From Actinobacillus seminis (GTDB lineage Bacteria; Pseudomonadota; Gammaproteobacteria; Enterobacterales; Pasteurellaceae): a DNA stretch of 64,000 nucleotides. Below the pieces are notes generated by a model. The model worked only from the letters and a program-made list of their open reading frames with translations. It was not told where the DNA came from and searched no databases. The stretch covers positions 310,001 to 374,000 of the forward strand of contig NZ_NLFK01000001.1 in the NCBI RefSeq assembly GCF_002263215.1. Direction: 5' to 3'. A program made the position numbers and the translations under genes. Below, piece after piece: positions 11,185 through 20,975 of this stretch. How positions within the stretch are numbered: the stretch's first letter is position 1; every line of letters begins with the position of its first letter.

Positions 11185-11233
11185 GATCTTTCCAGGCGAT
11201 TTTTATATAAGAAATAGCTCAATCTATTGTGTA

Positions 11234-11380
11234 ATGCACGCTAAATTAATGGAAAAAATGCCTCGGTCAGTAAAATCAAATGTCCCTATTTTATATGACG
11301 ACTATCCTTATATTACAATAGATAACAAAAATGTAGCAAAAAGCCGAGTTAAATCTTTATGTAAGGCGACACATACTTAA
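11234..11380 (+). pseudogene. Unidentified ORF fragment (48 codons) between IS and ubiG
   Basis: An open frame beginning ATG at 11234 and ending TAA at 11380 encodes a peptide containing NVPILYDDYPYITIDNKN. The frame is also open upstream to the IS boundary. It has no clear ribosome site, so it is probably the 3' end of a lost gene rather than a small protein gene. The pattern RNSSIYCV followed by YPYITIDN loosely recalls the C-terminal end of acylneuraminate cytidylyltransferases, which would fit the neighbourhood, but I cannot confirm this. An uptake signal follows at 11386. Confidence 0.3.
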
Positions 11381-11396
11381 TTTTGACCGCACTTTT

Positions 11397-12110
11397 TTAC
11401 AATTTCAGCCCAAAACTCGCCATATAATTGGCGCTAACATCATTGTTCAGCCGGAAATTTCCGGTCAGCGGATTGTAGTGATACCCCACCATATTTCGAC
11501 ATTCTAAATTAGCACGATCCGTCCAATGCAATAATTCCGCAGGTTTGATAAATTTGTCATAATCATGCGTACCTTTCGGTAGCATTTTAAGCACATATTC
11601 CGCCCCCAACACCACCAGCATCCACGCTTTGAAGGTACGATTGATAGTGGATAAAAACAGGGTTCCATTAGGTTTTAACAAGGCTTTGCAAGCATTGATA
11701 ACGGAATCCGGATGCGGAACATGTTCCAGCATTTCCAGGCAGGTGATTACATCAAATTTTTCCGCTTGAAGTGCGGTTCGTTTTTGTAAAAAATCTTCGA
11801 CCGTGGTTAATTGGTAATCAATTTGTAAACCTTGTTCTTGCGCATGTAATTTCGCCACGTCCAATGGCGCAACACTCATATCAATTCCGCTCACATTTGC
11901 ACCGCACTTTGCCATCGCTTCCGACAAAATTCCGCCACCACAGCCCACGTCCAGTACCATTTTGCCTTGTAACTCCTTGGCTTGCTGTTGAATATAAGCT
12001 AAACGCAGCGGATTAAGTTGGTGAATAGGTTTAAAATCGCCTTGCGGATCCCACCAACTTTTCGCCATTTTCTCAAATTTTTCAAGTTCTTGAGGATCAA
12101 GATTTTGCAT
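11397..12110 (-). CDS. ubiG: Ubiquinone biosynthesis O-methyltransferase
   Basis: SAM-dependent methyltransferase that carries out both O-methylation steps of ubiquinone synthesis. The 237 residues contain motif [17 protein letters not shown] (about 54-69), the acidic loop after GIDMS, and [11 protein letters not shown], typical of UbiG. The N-terminal region includes [19 protein letters not shown], a family signature. It lies on the minus strand, back to back with gyrA. Two uptake signals (11769 and 11901) lie inside the gene. Confidence 0.95.
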   Translation of the reverse strand: MQNLDPQELEKFEKMAKSWWDPQGDFKPIHQLNPLRLAYIQQQAKELQGKMVLDVGCGGGILSEAMAKCGANVSGIDMSVAPLDVAKLHAQEQGLQIDYQLTTVEDFLQKRTALQAEKFDVITCLEMLEHVPHPDSVINACKALLKPNGTLFLSTINRTFKAWMLVVLGAEYVLKMLPKGTHDYDKFIKPAELLHWTDRANLECRNMVGYHYNPLTGNFRLNNDVSANYMASFGLKL

Positions 12111-12186
12111 GATTATCCTTTTGTTTTTCGCCGTTTACATTCCCTCTATTATTCCCTAAGTGCGGTAAAAATTCACTATAAAATTA

Positions 12187-12213
12187 GAGGAACAGCATAA
12201 TTTATGCTATAAT
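12187..12213 (+). promoter_or_regulatory. gyrA promoter with extended -10
   Basis: TGCTATAAT at 12205-12213 is a perfect extended -10 about 37 bp before the gyrA start. It overlaps the inverted repeat AGCATAA/TTATGCT just upstream. Gyrase promoters in enterobacteria are sensitive to supercoiling through their -10 region; a similar dependence here is only a possibility. Confidence 0.6.
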
Positions 12214-12249
12214 TTCGCTAATTTTTTGTATGTTATTAGGAAATTCTAA

Positions 12250-14895
12250 ATGGCGAGTTTAGTCCCAAATGTCACTCCTGTAAGTATTGAGGAAGAATTA
12301 AAATCTTCCTATCTTGATTATGCCATGTCCGTGATTGTCGGACGGGCGTTGCCTGATGTGCGTGACGGTTTAAAACCGGTTCACCGCCGCGTATTATATT
12401 CAATGGATCAAAATGGCAATACCTATAATAAAGCTCATATTAAATCTGCGCGTGTGGTTGGGGATGTTATCGGTAAATACCATCCTCATGGCGACAGCGC
12501 GGTATATGATACTATTGTACGGATGGCGCAACCATTTTCTCTACGTTATATGTTGGTTGATGGGCAAGGTAACTTCGGTTCGGTGGACGGTGACTCGCCG
12601 GCGGCAATGCGTTATACCGAAGTACGGATGCAAAAAATCACCCAAGAATTATTGACCGATCTAGACAAAGAAACCGTGGATTTCTCGCCAAATTATGATG
12701 GCAAAGAAATGATCCCTGATGTATTGCCAACTAAAATTCCAACCCTTTTAGTCAATGGTTCTTCCGGGATTGCCGTCGGCATGGCAACCAATATTCCGCC
12801 ACACAATTTAGCAGAAATATTGGACGGATGTTTAGCATATGTGGATAACGAAGAAATTACCATTGACGAATTAATGCAATATATTCCGGGTCCGGATTTT
12901 CCAACTGCTGCGCTCATCAACGGACGCAAAGGGATTGAAGAGGCTTATAAAACAGGGCGCGGAAAAGTTTATGTGAGGGCGAAAGCGGAAATTGAAAAAA
13001 ATGATCGTGACCACGAACAAATTGTGATTACGGAATTACCTTATCAAGTCAATAAAAAAACCTTAATCGAAAAAATTGCTGATTTGGTCAAAGATCGCAA
13101 ACTGGAAGGCATTAGCGAAATCCGCGATCTTTCCAAAGAAGATATTCGCGTAATCATTGAAATTAAACGTGATGCGGTTGCCGAAGTGGTACTCAACCAC
13201 CTTTACTCATTAACCCAAATGCAAGTTACCTTTGGGATCAACATGGTCGCGTTGGATCATGGTCAACCAAAATTATTGAATTTAAAACAAATTATCGCCG
13301 CCTTTATTAAACACCGTCGCGAAGTTATCACGCGCCGCACCGTGTTTGATTTGCGCAAAGCCTGCGATCGGGCGCATATTTTAGAGGGGTTAGCGGTTGC
13401 ACAAGCAAATATTGATAAAATCATTGATTTAATCCGTAACTCCAAAACACGTGCTGAAGCGGAACAAAAACTGTTGGATACAAAATGGAGTGCAGGCGAT
13501 TCTGCCCAAATGTTAGCATTTGCTGAACGGATCAAATATCCACAAGGACTGCCAACTAAATTAGGAAAAGAAGGCAATGTTTATTGTTTGTCAGAGGTAC
13601 AAACTAAAGCAATTTTAGAATTGCAATTACACCGTTTAACCAGTTTGGAAAAAGAGAAAATCTTTGATGAATACAATGAAATTATCGATATCATCAATGA
13701 ATATTTATATATTCTCAACAGCGCTGAACGCTTAAAAGAAGTGTTATGCGAAGAATTGGAAAAAGTAAAAGCAGATTTTGCCGATAAACGTCGCACGGAA
13801 ATCACTACAGCATCCAGCGATATTAATTTAGAAGACTTAATCGCTCAAGAAGACGTTGTGGTTACCCTTTCTCACGAAGGCTATGTCAAATATCAACCGC
13901 TAACCGTCTACGAAGCACAACGCCGTGGCGGTAAAGGAAAATCGGCAACGAAAATGAAAGAAGAAGATTTTATTGAGCGCTTATTGGTCGCCAATACGCA
14001 CGATACGATCTTGTGTTTCTCCAGCCGCGGACGCTTATATTGGTTAAAAGTATATCAGTTGCCGCAAGCCAGCCGCGGTTCGCGCGGGCGTCCAATCGTC
14101 AATATTTTACCGTTGAACGAAAATGAGCGTATTACTGCGATCTTACCGATTACAACTTATGAAGAAAATAAATTTGTCATTATGGCAACCGCTGGCGGTA
14201 TGGTGAAAAAAATCGCCTTAACAGAGTTCAGTCGTCCTCGTTCCAGCGGCATTATTGCCCTGAATTTGCGTGATGAAGACGAATTAATCGGCGTAGATAT
14301 TACAGATGGTAACAACGAAATTATGTTGTTTTCATCACAAGGTCGCGTGGTTCGTTTCAACGAAAATGCGGTGCGCGCCATGGGACGTGCCGCCACCGGG
14401 GTACGCGGAATTAAATTGGCATTAACCAATGAGATTTCAGATGATGAAAGTGCGGTCGAAAATGAAGACGTTTCGGAAGAACATGACGGCACCTTAGATT
14501 TAAATATCGATAAAGTCGTCTCTTTAGTCGTACCGAAAAATCAAGGCGAAATTCTCACTGCCACACAACATGGTTATGGTAAACGTACCGCCTTAGACGA
14601 ATACCCGACAAAATCGCGGAACACCAAAGGAGTGATTTCGATTAAAGTCAGCGAGCGTAACGGAAAAGTGGTCGCCGCAACGCAAGTTGAAGAGAATGAT
14701 CAAATCATGCTGATTACCGATGCCGGTACCTTGGTCAGAACGCGTGTCAACGAAGTCAGTATCGTCGGACGCAATACTCAAGGGGTTCGCTTAATTCGTA
14801 CTGCTGAAAACGAACAATTAGTCAGTTTGGAACGAATCTGTGAAGTGGACGAAGACGAATGTGACGAAAATGCGGTTGAAAATTCGGAAGAATAA
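12250..14895 (+). CDS. gyrA: DNA gyrase subunit A
   Basis: Breakage-reunion subunit of the type II topoisomerase that introduces negative supercoils with GyrB. The 881 residues cover the winged-helix and tower region, the catalytic Tyr122 (AAMRYTEVR), the coiled-coil segment, and a six-bladed C-terminal domain. The GyrA box QRRGGKG appears in [15 protein letters not shown]. The quinolone-resistance region reads [13 protein letters not shown], with the usual Ser83 and Asp87, so no target resistance mutation is seen. An acidic tail ends the protein. It is monocistronic, with a terminator 15 bp after the stop. Confidence 0.98.
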   Translation: MASLVPNVTPVSIEEELKSSYLDYAMSVIVGRALPDVRDGLKPVHRRVLYSMDQNGNTYNKAHIKSARVVGDVIGKYHPHGDSAVYDTIVRMAQPFSLRYMLVDGQGNFGSVDGDSPAAMRYTEVRMQKITQELLTDLDKETVDFSPNYDGKEMIPDVLPTKIPTLLVNGSSGIAVGMATNIPPHNLAEILDGCLAYVDNEEITIDELMQYIPGPDFPTAALINGRKGIEEAYKTGRGKVYVRAKAEIEKNDRDHEQIVITELPYQVNKKTLIEKIADLVKDRKLEGISEIRDLSKEDIRVIIEIKRDAVAEVVLNHLYSLTQMQVTFGINMVALDHGQPKLLNLKQIIAAFIKHRREVITRRTVFDLRKACDRAHILEGLAVAQANIDKIIDLIRNSKTRAEAEQKLLDTKWSAGDSAQMLAFAERIKYPQGLPTKLGKEGNVYCLSEVQTKAILELQLHRLTSLEKEKIFDEYNEIIDIINEYLYILNSAERLKEVLCEELEKVKADFADKRRTEITTASSDINLEDLIAQEDVVVTLSHEGYVKYQPLTVYEAQRRGGKGKSATKMKEEDFIERLLVANTHDTILCFSSRGRLYWLKVYQLPQASRGSRGRPIVNILPLNENERITAILPITTYEENKFVIMATAGGMVKKIALTEFSRPRSSGIIALNLRDEDELIGVDITDGNNEIMLFSSQGRVVRFNENAVRAMGRAATGVRGIKLALTNEISDDESAVENEDVSEEHDGTLDLNIDKVVSLVVPKNQGEILTATQHGYGKRTALDEYPTKSRNTKGVISIKVSERNGKVVAATQVEENDQIMLITDAGTLVRTRVNEVSIVGRNTQGVRLIRTAENEQLVSLERICEVDEDECDENAVENSEE

Positions 14896-14909
14896 TCACT
14901 TTTTACCTA

Positions 14910-14936
14910 CGGTTAGCATTGTGCTAACCGTTTTTC
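14910..14936 (+). terminator. Rho-independent terminator of gyrA
   Basis: CGGTTAGC and GCTAACCG form an 8-bp stem with a 5-base loop, followed by TTTTTCTCTTT. It lies 15 bp after the gyrA stop codon and just before the sirB-like gene. Confidence 0.9.
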
Positions 14937-14958
14937 TCTTTAATGACTTGGGTTAAAT

Positions 14959-15312
14959 ATGTCAATTTTCTTACTTGTTTATGTGCATCTTATTTGCGCT
15001 ATTATCAGTTTATTGTTACTGCTTATCCGTGGCGTAATGCAATTGTCCGACAAAAATTGGCGGGCGATAAAACTGCTGAAAATTCTACCGCACTTAAGTG
15101 ATACCTTATTAATTTTAAGTGGCATGGGCATTATCGCCATGTTTGGTTTTCATGTACCGCCGTGGGGGCTCATTAAAATTGCCTTATTGATATTATATAT
15201 TATTTTCGCAGCTAAATTTTTCGGCAAAAACAGCATACAACCTAAATCAACTCATTTTATACTCGCGCTTGTCAGCTTCGCCTTGGCGGGTTTAGTTGGA
15301 TTTTTCCACTAA
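14959..15312 (+). CDS. SirB-family integral membrane protein
   Basis: A 117-residue hydrophobic protein with four likely membrane helices and the SirB family pattern (LVYVHLICAIISLLLLLIRG at the start, ILPHLSDTLLILSGMG in the middle). Relatives were named for effects on Salmonella invasion gene expression, but the biochemical role is unknown. The ATG at 14959 has only a weak ribosome site. It lies after the gyrA terminator and has its own hairpin downstream, so it is probably transcribed alone. Confidence 0.75.
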   Translation: MSIFLLVYVHLICAIISLLLLLIRGVMQLSDKNWRAIKLLKILPHLSDTLLILSGMGIIAMFGFHVPPWGLIKIALLILYIIFAAKFFGKNSIQPKSTHFILALVSFALAGLVGFFH

Positions 15313-15330
15313 AATTTTCCCTAAAAGACA

Positions 15331-15366
15331 AAAATGTTTGTAGGTTACCCTACAAACATTTTTTAT
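15331..15366. terminator. Bidirectional terminator between sirB-like gene and yciH
   Basis: AAAATGTTTGTAGG pairs with CCTACAAACATTTT around a 4-base loop, with A and T runs on both sides. It sits between two convergent genes and can end transcription from either side. Confidence 0.9.
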
Positions 15367-15400
15367 TTCAGCTTCGCCATATAACTTGTGGTAGTCTTGC

Positions 15401-15721
15401 TTAGCCGCCAGCCAATTTCACTTTAAAGCCTTTCTGTTCCAACAACTGTTTCAACAATTCCCTTTTATCGCCTTGAATTTCAATTCCACCTTCTTTCACC
15501 GCACCGCCACATCCGCAACGTTTTTTCAGTTCAGCAGCCAACTGTTTCAACTCTGCTTCCGGTAAATCCAATCCGTTGATCACACAAACACCGCTGCCTT
15601 TACGACCGCTAGTCTGGCGCTGAATGCGCACAATACCGTCGCCCTTTGGGCGTGCTACCGGTTGCGGTGCCGCTTTTATTTTGCCGCTTTCGGTAGAATA
15701 AACCAATACACTTTCTGACAT
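15401..15721 (-). CDS. yciH: SUI1/eIF1-like translation factor YciH
   Basis: The 106-residue protein has an SUI1 fold in its C-terminal two thirds (KGSGVCVINGLDLPEAELKQ, then KRCGCGGAVKEGGIEIQGD). The latter is the family signature. E. coli YciH has been described as an inhibitor of translation initiation under stress. It lies 16 bp downstream of pyrF on the same strand, the conserved lapA-lapB-pyrF-yciH order of gamma-proteobacteria. Confidence 0.93.
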   Translation of the reverse strand: MSESVLVYSTESGKIKAAPQPVARPKGDGIVRIQRQTSGRKGSGVCVINGLDLPEAELKQLAAELKKRCGCGGAVKEGGIEIQGDKRELLKQLLEQKGFKVKLAGG

Positions 15722-15737
15722 GGCTTCCTCAATTCAA

Positions 15738-16433
15738 TTAGTCAGCAATAGAAGCATTGATTGCGCGTAATACTTCCACCGGATTATCTGCTTGCGTAAT
15801 CGGGCGGCCAATAACTAAATAATCGGACCCCGATTGAATTGCCGCATTTGGCGTCATCACGCGGCGTTGATCACCAAAATCGCTACCAATTGGGCGAATG
15901 CCCGGCGTCACTAATTTGAAATCTTTTCCGCATTCCGCACGTAAAATTTCCACTTCTTGTGGCGAACAAACCACCCCATCTAAACCGGCACGCTGGCTTA
16001 ATCTCGCCAAACGAATGACTTGTTCCATTGGCGATGCATTAATACCGATTTGTAATAAATCTAAATCTTCCATACTGGTAAGTACAGTAACACTAATTAA
16101 AATCGGTGCATCTTTACCATAAGGTTCAAGAATTTTTTTCGCCTCTTCCATCATGTGGAAACCACCGCTGGCGTGTAAATCCACCATCCATACTCCCAAA
16201 TCAGCGGCAGATCTGACCGCTCTTGCGACCGTATTCGGAATATCGTGAAATTTCAAATCTAAAAATACATCAAAATTACGTTGATGAAGTTGTTTAACAA
16301 ACTGGGTTCCCAATGTTGTAAACATTTCTTTACCCACTTTCAAGCGACATAATTGCGGATCAATTTGATCCACTAATGCCAAGGCATGCTCTTCTTTTTC
16401 ATAATCCAGTGCAACGATAATTTTGCTGCTCAT
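15738..16433 (-). CDS. pyrF: Orotidine 5'-phosphate decarboxylase
   Basis: Last enzyme of de novo UMP synthesis, converting OMP to UMP. The 231-residue TIM barrel carries the catalytic tetrad region [16 protein letters not shown] and the phosphate-binding end LVTPGIRP and [11 protein letters not shown]. It is of usual length. It lies 15 bp after lapB and 16 bp before yciH, so co-transcription is likely. Confidence 0.97.
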   Translation of the reverse strand: MSSKIIVALDYEKEEHALALVDQIDPQLCRLKVGKEMFTTLGTQFVKQLHQRNFDVFLDLKFHDIPNTVARAVRSAADLGVWMVDLHASGGFHMMEEAKKILEPYGKDAPILISVTVLTSMEDLDLLQIGINASPMEQVIRLARLSQRAGLDGVVCSPQEVEILRAECGKDFKLVTPGIRPIGSDFGDQRRVMTPNAAIQSGSDYLVIGRPITQADNPVEVLRAINASIAD

Positions 16434-16448
16434 ATTATTTTCCTCTCA

Positions 16449-17636
16449 TTAATTATGCTCAATTCCACGAATCGGTTTGATACTTTCCCATTGACGACAA
16501 GACGGACAACACCAAACTAATTTATGGGTTTGATAACCGCAATTGGTACAACGATAATCAAACCCTTGTTTGATACGCTCCCCTACCATTTTATGTAATA
16601 AAATCAAACTCTCTTTTGCCCGCCCTTGTTCGGCAGTATCAATTTGGTACTTAATAAAGCGATGGAACAAAAAGGTACTCGGATTTTGTGTCAACCGATG
16701 ATAAAGCTTGCCTTGTGCGGCAGAGATCCCGTCTTTTTTCGCAATCAAATCCACTAAAGCTAAATCCACATCACTATCGTTACAACTGCTCGCTTTAATT
16801 AAAAATAATTCAAAATTATCTAATTGCGCCAATTGTTCATAGCAATATTTCAACGAAGGCAAAATCTCACTAACATAATTTGCATTATGCGTTAAAACAT
16901 TCTCTAAGTTTCTGATCGCACTTTGATAATCTTGCTCGGCAATAAAACACTCGGCTAATAAAATCGAGGCGCGAACACAAGTTGGTGACACCTCCAAGGC
17001 TTTTTGTAATAGAGCTTTTGCTTTTTCTTTATCGGTATGTGAAATGTTTAAGGAATATTCGCAGTAATAATGTGCCAATTCCACATTATTAGCGATGTGT
17101 GAGATTTTGGCTAATTTCTCTGCCACATTAATCGCTTTTTTCCACTCTTTCGTTTTTTGATAAACCACCGCTAATTGCTGCAATGCATTTTCAGCAAACT
17201 CCGGCTCATCCACTAAAGCAATATAAAAGTTTTCGGCACGATCAAAAAAACCAACTGCCATAAAATCTTTGGCAAGCTGTTGTTTTGCCAATAGTTTTTG
17301 CTCAAAAGAATAATTTGGACTACGTTCTAAAGCTTGGTGAATACGCAAGGCTTTATCCACTTCACCGCGTGAACGGTACAAATTTCCCAACGTCAATTCC
17401 GCTTCAAATTGCGAATGGCTTTCGATTTCGTTTTCTTCTTCTTGTTTTTGCAACATATTCAAAAATAAATCAACCGCTTTATCAGGTTGATTTGACAAAA
17501 GAAGATTAACCCCTGTCACATAGTCACGAGAAAGTTTATTACTAACATCATCTTGGTCTCTTTTTGCACTACGATGCCCCATATACCAACCGTAAGCAGC
17601 AGCAATAGGCAAAAGTAAAAAGAGCAATTCAAGCAT
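16449..17636 (-). CDS. lapB: Lipopolysaccharide assembly protein B
   Basis: Inner-membrane-anchored TPR protein that with LapA controls LPS synthesis, in E. coli by bringing LpxC to FtsH. The 395 residues show an N-terminal membrane anchor (LLFLLLPIAAAYGWYMG), six or more TPR units, and a C-terminal rubredoxin-like zinc ribbon (YRCTNCGYQTHKLVWCCPSC). Its start codon overlaps the lapA stop by one base (TAATG), indicating translational coupling. Confidence 0.95.
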   Translation of the reverse strand: MLELLFLLLPIAAAYGWYMGHRSAKRDQDDVSNKLSRDYVTGVNLLLSNQPDKAVDLFLNMLQKQEEENEIESHSQFEAELTLGNLYRSRGEVDKALRIHQALERSPNYSFEQKLLAKQQLAKDFMAVGFFDRAENFYIALVDEPEFAENALQQLAVVYQKTKEWKKAINVAEKLAKISHIANNVELAHYYCEYSLNISHTDKEKAKALLQKALEVSPTCVRASILLAECFIAEQDYQSAIRNLENVLTHNANYVSEILPSLKYCYEQLAQLDNFELFLIKASSCNDSDVDLALVDLIAKKDGISAAQGKLYHRLTQNPSTFLFHRFIKYQIDTAEQGRAKESLILLHKMVGERIKQGFDYRCTNCGYQTHKLVWCCPSCRQWESIKPIRGIEHN

Positions 17637-17932
17637 TACTGCACTGCCTTATCTCGACTTGTCGTTAATTCGTTAATTTGTAAAGTTTGACGCTTAATTT
17701 GACGAGTTAAAGAAAGATTTTTTAATTTTAATTTTAGGTAAAATAATCCAGTAATCAACCACCCTAAAATCAATCCTAAACCAAATAAAATGGCAACCAA
17801 TGTAGAAAGCTGAAATTCACTTTGTGCAACGATATAATTGAAACTGATCACTTGATCGTTATTTGCTCCAATCGTGATCGCCACCAGCACCACCGCCAAT
17901 AATACGATAAATCCTAAAATGTATCTGATCAT
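17636..17932 (-). CDS. lapA: Lipopolysaccharide assembly protein A
   Basis: The 98-residue protein has two membrane helices (about 3-20 and 42-65) and a basic cytoplasmic tail, the YciS/LapA layout. It works with LapB in setting LPS levels. The stop overlaps the lapB start. It lies downstream of the ihfB terminator, so the lap operon probably has its own promoter in the 17933-17990 gap. Confidence 0.9.
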   Translation of the reverse strand: MIRYILGFIVLLAVVLVAITIGANNDQVISFNYIVAQSEFQLSTLVAILFGLGLILGWLITGLFYLKLKLKNLSLTRQIKRQTLQINELTTSRDKAVQ

Positions 17933-17990
17933 ACTATTCTTCTATCCTTCTTAGAATACAAACAGGTCTCATTATGCCAAATTTTACTAT

Positions 17991-18014
17991 AAAAAACGAC
18001 ACTTAAAGTGTCGT
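17991..18014 (-). terminator. Terminator of ihfB
   Basis: On the minus strand ACGACACTT pairs with AAGTGTCGT and runs into a T stretch (TTTTTTAT). It lies 20 bp after the ihfB stop. Confidence 0.85.
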
Positions 18015-18034
18015 TATTGTTAGTAAAAAGCAAA

Positions 18035-18319
18035 TTATGATTGAACGTCAACACGTTCTCTAAGTTCTTTACCCGCCTTAAAGTGTGGTACACTTTTGGC
18101 TTCTAATCTAACCTGATCGCCTGTTTTCGGGTTACGCCCGACTCGAGGTTGACGAAAATGTAGGGAAAAACTGCCAAATCCGCGTACTTCAATACGATCT
18201 CCTTTCTCTAAAGTATATGACATTTGCTCTAAAATATTCTTTACCGCAACTTCCACATCTTTTACTGATATTGTTGGATTTTTTTTAATCAAATTTTCAA
18301 TCAGCTCTGACTTAGTCAT
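18035..18319 (-). CDS. ihfB: Integration host factor beta subunit
   Basis: Pairs with IhfA to form the DNA-bending heterodimer IHF. The 94 residues show the HU/IHF fold with the DNA-binding arm signature [21 protein letters not shown], including the conserved proline that intercalates at the bend. It lies 67 bp after rpsA on the same strand, with a strong hairpin between them, the usual rpsA-ihfB order. Confidence 0.97.
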   Translation of the reverse strand: MTKSELIENLIKKNPTISVKDVEVAVKNILEQMSYTLEKGDRIEVRGFGSFSLHFRQPRVGRNPKTGDQVRLEAKSVPHFKAGKELRERVDVQS

Positions 18320-18353
18320 ATTCTCTTTCTCCTAACTTTGCGCCATATAGGTT

Positions 18354-18373
18354 GGTGCGGAAAATTCCGCACC
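18354..18373 (-). promoter_or_regulatory. Hairpin between rpsA and ihfB
   Basis: GGTGCGGAA and TTCCGCACC form a perfect 9-bp stem with a two-base spacer. No T run follows on the minus strand, so it may cause partial termination or mark an mRNA end between the abundant rpsA message and ihfB. Confidence 0.6.
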
Positions 18374-18386
18374 ACAAGGGAATTAA

Positions 18387-20030
18387 TTATTCACCTTTAG
18401 CCGCTTTAAAAGCTTCAGCCATTGCATTTGGAATAGCAACTTCTTCTTTATTCACACTTGCAACTGCTGCAGCTTCTTCTGCCTGATCTTTCGCTTTTAC
18501 AGATAAGTGAACGATACGTGCTTTACGATCTACTCCAGTATATTTCGCTTCAACCACATCACCTACAGCCACTTCTTCTGTTAAATCAGATGCACGGATA
18601 TAACCTTCTACACCGTGGTCTAATTCAACTTTCACTCCTTTGCTATCAGCTTCAACAACTTTAGCACTTAATACCGCACCTTTTTTGTTTACTGCAACAA
18701 AGTTGTTAAACGGATCTTCTTCAAGTTGTTTGATGCCTAAAGAAATACGTTCTTTTGCTGAATCCACTTGTAAAACTACTGCAGAAACTTCATCACCTTT
18801 TTTGTAGGTACGAACAGCTTCTTCGCCCGGCATACTCCAAGAAATATCGGATAAATGAACTAACCCGTCGATTCCACCTTCAAGACCAATGAAAATACCA
18901 AAATCAGTAATAGATTTGATTTTACCGGAAACTTTGTCACCTTTATTGTGAGTTTCAGCAAATTGTAACCATGGGTTAGGTTTACATTGTTTTAATCCTA
19001 AAGAAATACGACGACGTTCTTCGTCAATTTCCAATACTATTACATCAACAATATCACCTAAACTTACTACTTTAGACGGATGAATATTTTTGTTGGTCCA
19101 ATCCATTTCGGAAACATGTACTAAACCTTCAACGCCATCTAAAATTTCAACGAAACAACCATAATCAGTTAAGTTAGTCACTTTACCGGTTAATTTGCTG
19201 TTAACCGGATGATTTTCAGCAATTGCAACCCAAGGGTCTTGACCTAATTGTTTTAAGCCTAAAGATACGCGAGTACGATCTTTGTCGAATTTCAATACCT
19301 TAACAGTAATTTCATCACCTACATTCACGATTTCGCTCGGATGTTTAACACGTTTCCACGCCATATCAGTGATATGTAATAAACCATCAACACCACCCAA
19401 ATCGACAAATGCACCGTAGTCTGTTAAGTTTTTGACGGTACCTTTTACTTCAGAACCCTCGGCAAGATTGGCTAAAAGCTCTTCACGATCTTGGCTGCTC
19501 TCAGATTCAATTACCGCACGACGTGAAACAACCACATTGCTACGTTTTTGATCAAGTTTGATCACTTTAAATTCTAATTCTTTACCTTCAAGGTGTAAGG
19601 TATCGCGTACAGGACGAGTATCGACTAATGAACTCGGTAAGAATGCACGAACACCGTTTAACTCAACTGTGAAACCGCCTTTCACTTTACCGTTGATTAA
19701 ACCTACTACTGTAGCTTGTTCTTCGTATGCTTTTTCTAACTCGATCCAAGATTCGTGACGAACTGCTTTTTCACGAGAAAGTTTAGTTTCACCGTAACCG
19801 TCTTCTACTGCGTCTAAGGCAACATTGATAACGTCGCCTACTTTAACATCTAATTCGCCTTGTGCATTTTGAAATTCTTCAGCCGGAATACGCGCTTCAG
19901 ATTTCAAGCCGGCATCTACATACACGAAGCCTTTTTCAATAGCAACAACGGTACCGTTAACGATAGAACCTAAACGGGTTTCAAGGTCTTTTAATGATTC
20001 TTCAAATAGTTGAGCAAAAGATTCTGACAT
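18387..20030 (-). CDS. rpsA: 30S ribosomal protein S1
   Basis: The 547-residue protein has six S1 repeats; signatures such as [49 protein letters not shown] and [25 protein letters not shown] are the second to fourth. S1 brings mRNA to the 30S subunit and in E. coli represses its own translation through the rpsA leader. Only a weak AGAAG precedes the ATG, as in other rpsA genes, and the leader carries the expected hairpins. It is full length, including a short C-terminal tail. Confidence 0.98.
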   Translation of the reverse strand: MSESFAQLFEESLKDLETRLGSIVNGTVVAIEKGFVYVDAGLKSEARIPAEEFQNAQGELDVKVGDVINVALDAVEDGYGETKLSREKAVRHESWIELEKAYEEQATVVGLINGKVKGGFTVELNGVRAFLPSSLVDTRPVRDTLHLEGKELEFKVIKLDQKRSNVVVSRRAVIESESSQDREELLANLAEGSEVKGTVKNLTDYGAFVDLGGVDGLLHITDMAWKRVKHPSEIVNVGDEITVKVLKFDKDRTRVSLGLKQLGQDPWVAIAENHPVNSKLTGKVTNLTDYGCFVEILDGVEGLVHVSEMDWTNKNIHPSKVVSLGDIVDVIVLEIDEERRRISLGLKQCKPNPWLQFAETHNKGDKVSGKIKSITDFGIFIGLEGGIDGLVHLSDISWSMPGEEAVRTYKKGDEVSAVVLQVDSAKERISLGIKQLEEDPFNNFVAVNKKGAVLSAKVVEADSKGVKVELDHGVEGYIRASDLTEEVAVGDVVEAKYTGVDRKARIVHLSVKAKDQAEEAAAVASVNKEEVAIPNAMAEAFKAAKGE

Positions 20031-20136
20031 AATTAATCTTCTAAATTTAAGTTAATAACGTCCACTTCTTATCCATCAAAAAGTGGGGCTGATAATAAAA
20101 GTTTATTCATTCCATGAATAAACGGAACTATATAAT
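20031..20136 (-). promoter_or_regulatory. rpsA leader with GGA-loop hairpins (S1 autoregulation element)
   Basis: On the minus strand the leader has a perfect 10-bp hairpin, GTTTATTCAT-GGA-ATGAATAAAC (20101-20123). A second stem, CCACTT/AAGTGG (20062-20086), has a loop that also contains GGA. A weak ribosome site precedes the ATG. In E. coli and relatives the rpsA leader has no strong Shine-Dalgarno but has stacked hairpins with GGA/GAA in the loops, which S1 needs for efficient initiation and for feedback repression. The match in layout is good; function here is inferred. Confidence 0.7.
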
Positions 20137-20823
20137 TTAAGCTATAATATCAAGACGTTGTCTGATATAAGCGAAAGCTTGAGCAATCATCTCATCAATA
20201 CTTAATTCGGTACTGTCAAGAAGTAACGCATCTTCTGCCGGTTTCAGCGGCGCCACCTCGCGATTTCTATCGCGAAAATCACGCGCTTTAATCTCGGACA
20301 AAATCTGTGCAAAGTTACCACTAATCCCATTATTTTGCAACTGTTTATAACGTCTTTTCGCTCTTTCTTCCGCGCCGGCATCTAAAAACAGTTTGACTTG
20401 CGCCTCAGGAAATACAACCGTTCCCATATCTCGCCCGTCAGCAATCAATCCCTTCCCTTTCTCAGCGAAGTCTTGTTGCACTTGTAATAACGCGGTTCTC
20501 ACCCGTGAAAACACCGCCACTTTTGACGCCGCTTCTGCCACATCTTGAGTACGAATTTGTTGGCTGACATTCTCCCCGTTCAACACAATTTGCACTTCCC
20601 CATTTTGCGGAACAAATTGAATAGCCAAATTTTTAGCTAATTGTTCTAATGCTATTTCATCATTTAAATCGACCGCACTTTTTAGCGCCGCCAAAGCGGT
20701 TACTCGATAAATCGCGCCACTGTCTAATAATTCAAAGCCCAATTTTTCCGCTAACGCATAACAAAGCGTCCCTTTTCCCGCACCGCTCGGACCATCTACT
20801 GTAATAATGACACGTTTTTGCAT
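20137..20823 (-). CDS. cmk: Cytidylate kinase
   Basis: Phosphorylates CMP and dCMP with ATP. The 228 residues contain the P-loop [16 protein letters not shown] (10-25), the NMP-binding region LLDSGAIYR, and the signature [14 protein letters not shown] with [13 protein letters not shown] near the C-terminus. It lies directly upstream of rpsA, the conserved cmk-rpsA-ihfB order. About 150 bp separate it from hisB. Confidence 0.97.
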   Translation of the reverse strand: MQKRVIITVDGPSGAGKGTLCYALAEKLGFELLDSGAIYRVTALAALKSAVDLNDEIALEQLAKNLAIQFVPQNGEVQIVLNGENVSQQIRTQDVAEAASKVAVFSRVRTALLQVQQDFAEKGKGLIADGRDMGTVVFPEAQVKLFLDAGAEERAKRRYKQLQNNGISGNFAQILSEIKARDFRDRNREVAPLKPAEDALLLDSTELSIDEMIAQAFAYIRQRLDIIA

Positions 20824-20975
20824 AACTCTCTTCTATGAAAACTAAAAATAGCCATATTCTATGCTTGAAACAGAAAAATGGCAAAATGAAATATATTTAA
20901 TTTTTCATAACGCTTGCTAAGCAAAAATATTAACCCCATTAAAACCTACTGTTCTCTTTATTTCCAGTACAGAAA

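Larger units (their letters stand above)
10211..11204 (+). terminator. Probable nagA terminator, interrupted by an IS150-like element
   Basis: AATCGCCT (10211-10218) lies left of the insertion and AGGCGATT followed by a T run (11194-11204) lies right of it. If the element and one GATC repeat are removed, the two arms form a perfect 8-bp stem with a 13-base loop followed by five Ts, 20 bp after the nagA stop. The GATC target sits in the loop. As it stands the arms are almost 1 kb apart, so the hairpin is unlikely to work. Confidence 0.65.

Noticed and set aside
12484-12540. Quinolone-resistance change in gyrA
   Set aside because: The region reads GDSAVYD with the susceptible-type Ser83 and Asp87.
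18458-18664. Leucine-rich ORF antisense to rpsA
   Set aside because: It is the reverse strand of acidic/alanine-rich rpsA codons, with no ribosome site or family resemblance.
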